Shown here one piece after another: positions 63,042 through 64,000 of a DNA stretch of 64,000 bases. Numbering within the stretch: the first letter of the stretch is position 1; each line of letters opens with the position of its first letter. The translations under genes and the position numbers were made by a program. Below the pieces are notes generated by a model, which saw only the letters and a program-made list of their open reading frames with translations, was not told the origin of the DNA and did no database searches. Source of the DNA: Prevotella melaninogenica (GTDB taxonomy: Bacteria > Bacteroidota > Bacteroidia > Bacteroidales > Bacteroidaceae); NCBI RefSeq assembly GCF_018127965.1, contig NZ_CP072349.1:1799201-1863200 (forward strand), given 5' to 3'.

Positions 63042-64000
63042 TTACTTCTTTACCAGTTTCTTTCCTTTATGGATATATATCCCCTTCACAGGATGATCAA
63101 CCTTGATACCAGACACGGTATAATAATCATCACGTCCGCTATCAATTACATTGGTAATCCCTGCAGTAACAGGAACTAAAGGTAATGACGGCTGCAAAGT
63201 ATTTCCTATAGTAGCAGGAAAAGAGAGATAAGCCTCACCTGCTGGCACAGTATTATTAGCTGCCTCTTGAAAAGATTTGCCACGAAGAACATAGTTTCGA
63301 ACCTCTGATGCACTATTATCCACCTTATTGCCATGCTCTACGACAACCATAGTCCAATACTCCAGAGAAGGAAGGGTAAATGTTACCTTACCATTATTCT
63401 GTTTGAAAACAACTTCTTGTGGGGCACCACCAAAACAATCAGGACTTGCCACCCATATACGTGACACAGAAGTAGCATCGTCAAGAACTATCTTCTTATT
63501 AAGCAAGACATTAGGTTCTGGCATTGTCTCCTTCAAATCACGAACATTGAAGTTGTCTCTTGACACGTTACTGTAATTAAGTAACTGGATTGCGGTCACG
63601 TCTCCTTTCTTAGTACTGTAGGTATTCACACTATAAGGCTTTGGTCCAATCGTCTGATCTGCAGCATCTGCGACACTTGGTTTAGGATCAGACAAATCCC
63701 ATGCAGCCACGTTAACACCATCTATTGTCATATTAACAGAGCTTTCAGCATTGTCATCTCGCAAGTAGTTTTCGTAGGCAACAAGGAAGTCATAATAGTG
63801 AATGATTGACTTTTGCAACTTGTCAGACATTTTTCGAGCATCATCAGGGAAGTACTCCGTAAACAGCATGTGGTCACCACTCAACTCAATACGTGAACCA
63901 CCGAGTGCGAAGATAGTAGCATTACCAAACAGCGCACTGCTCGTATGGAACTGACCACCATTGCCATTGCGACAGTGTAGATAAGCAGCAAAGACAGTGT
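63042..64000 (-). CDS. GH66 dextranase-like enzyme, C-terminal part (cut by window edge)
   Basis: The frame is open through the right edge; upstream of the first possible start (TTG 63884) it reads AAYLHCRNGNGGQFHTSSAL then FGNATIFALGGSRIEL, so the gene begins outside. The segment ALGGSRIELSGDHMLFTEYF and the following helix (LQKSIIHYYDFLVAYENYLR) resemble the end of the barrel of GH66 dextranases/cycloisomaltotetraose-forming enzymes. A beta-sandwich domain (AIQLLNYSNVSRDNFNV...YWTMVVVEHG) and the tail YYTVSGIKVDHPVKGIYIHK follow, consistent with a type IX sorting tail. The catalytic residues are outside the window. Confidence 0.75.
   Translation of the reverse strand, partial: TVFAAYLHCRNGNGGQFHTSSALFGNATIFALGGSRIELSGDHMLFTEYFPDDARKMSDKLQKSIIHYYDFLVAYENYLRDDNAESSVNMTIDGVNVAAWDLSDPKPSVADAADQTIGPKPYSVNTYSTKKGDVTAIQLLNYSNVSRDNFNVRDLKETMPEPNVLLNKKIVLDDATSVSRIWVASPDCFGGAPQEVVFKQNNGKVTFTLPSLEYWTMVVVEHGNKVDNSASEVRNYVLRGKSFQEAANNTVPAGEAYLSFPATIGNTLQPSLPLVPVTAGITNVIDSGRDDYYTVSGIKVDHPVKGIYIHKGKKLVKK

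Overview
The window looks like a chromosomal segment of a saccharolytic Bacteroidales bacterium, most likely Prevotella. Supporting signs are the low-to-mid GC content, Bacteroidetes-type promoters (a -7 box TAnnTTTG, sometimes with TTTG 18-20 nt upstream), Sus-type outer-membrane glycan uptake, a hybrid two-component system, the type IX secretion genes porU and porV, and gliding/Por-type C-terminal tails on secreted proteins. No tRNA, rRNA, insertion sequence, phage or CRISPR array was seen.

Layout. 0-10.1 kb: the 3' end of an anaerobic sulfatase-maturating enzyme, then a minus-strand housekeeping run (M23/LysM endopeptidase, recG, speA, aroK, topA, Nudix hydrolase). 10.4-15.2 kb: a secreted esterase and two tandem secreted sulfatases. 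Both sulfatases carry the Ser-type active site that needs the maturase encoded at the left edge. 15.6-17.8 kb: a leucine-rich-repeat surface protein split by a -1 frameshift, followed by a 73-aa peptide gene. 19.0-36.0 kb: a complete fructan utilisation locus (fructokinase, sugar permease, three GH32-type enzymes, surface glycan-binding lipoprotein, SusD, SusC, hybrid two-component sensor). The gene content matches the Bacteroides levan/inulin loci. 37.1-38.2 kb: a secreted lactonase-like propeller. 38.8-41.9 kb: rplM-rpsI-rpsB-tsf with structured leaders. 42.0-48.3 kb: FAH-family protein, porU, porV, ispF. 49.1-52.2 kb: a second frameshifted secreted protein, a second small peptide gene and a secreted non-specific nuclease. 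52.4-64 kb: a thioredoxin-fold lipoprotein lacking the CxxC, a GH16 glucanase, LOG protein, flavodiiron protein, PfkB kinase, M16 protease, NDH-2, and the 3' end of a GH66 dextranase-like enzyme.

How it fits together. GH32 enzymes outside and in the periplasm cut fructan, SusCD imports oligomers, the permease and fructokinase take in and phosphorylate fructose, and the hybrid sensor controls the locus. A shared motif sits exactly 32 nt upstream of the -7 box at three of its promoters and is a candidate operator. PorU and PorV are the surface maturation machinery for type IX cargo, and at least four proteins here (LRR protein, OB-domain-like protein, GH16, GH66) end in the short tail expected of such cargo.

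The most unusual material is (i) two unlinked loci that each pair a -1-frameshifted surface protein with a tiny downstream peptide sharing an identically spaced N-terminal pattern, and (ii) several intergenic elements, three of which contain unrelated tandem arrays with the same 22-bp period.
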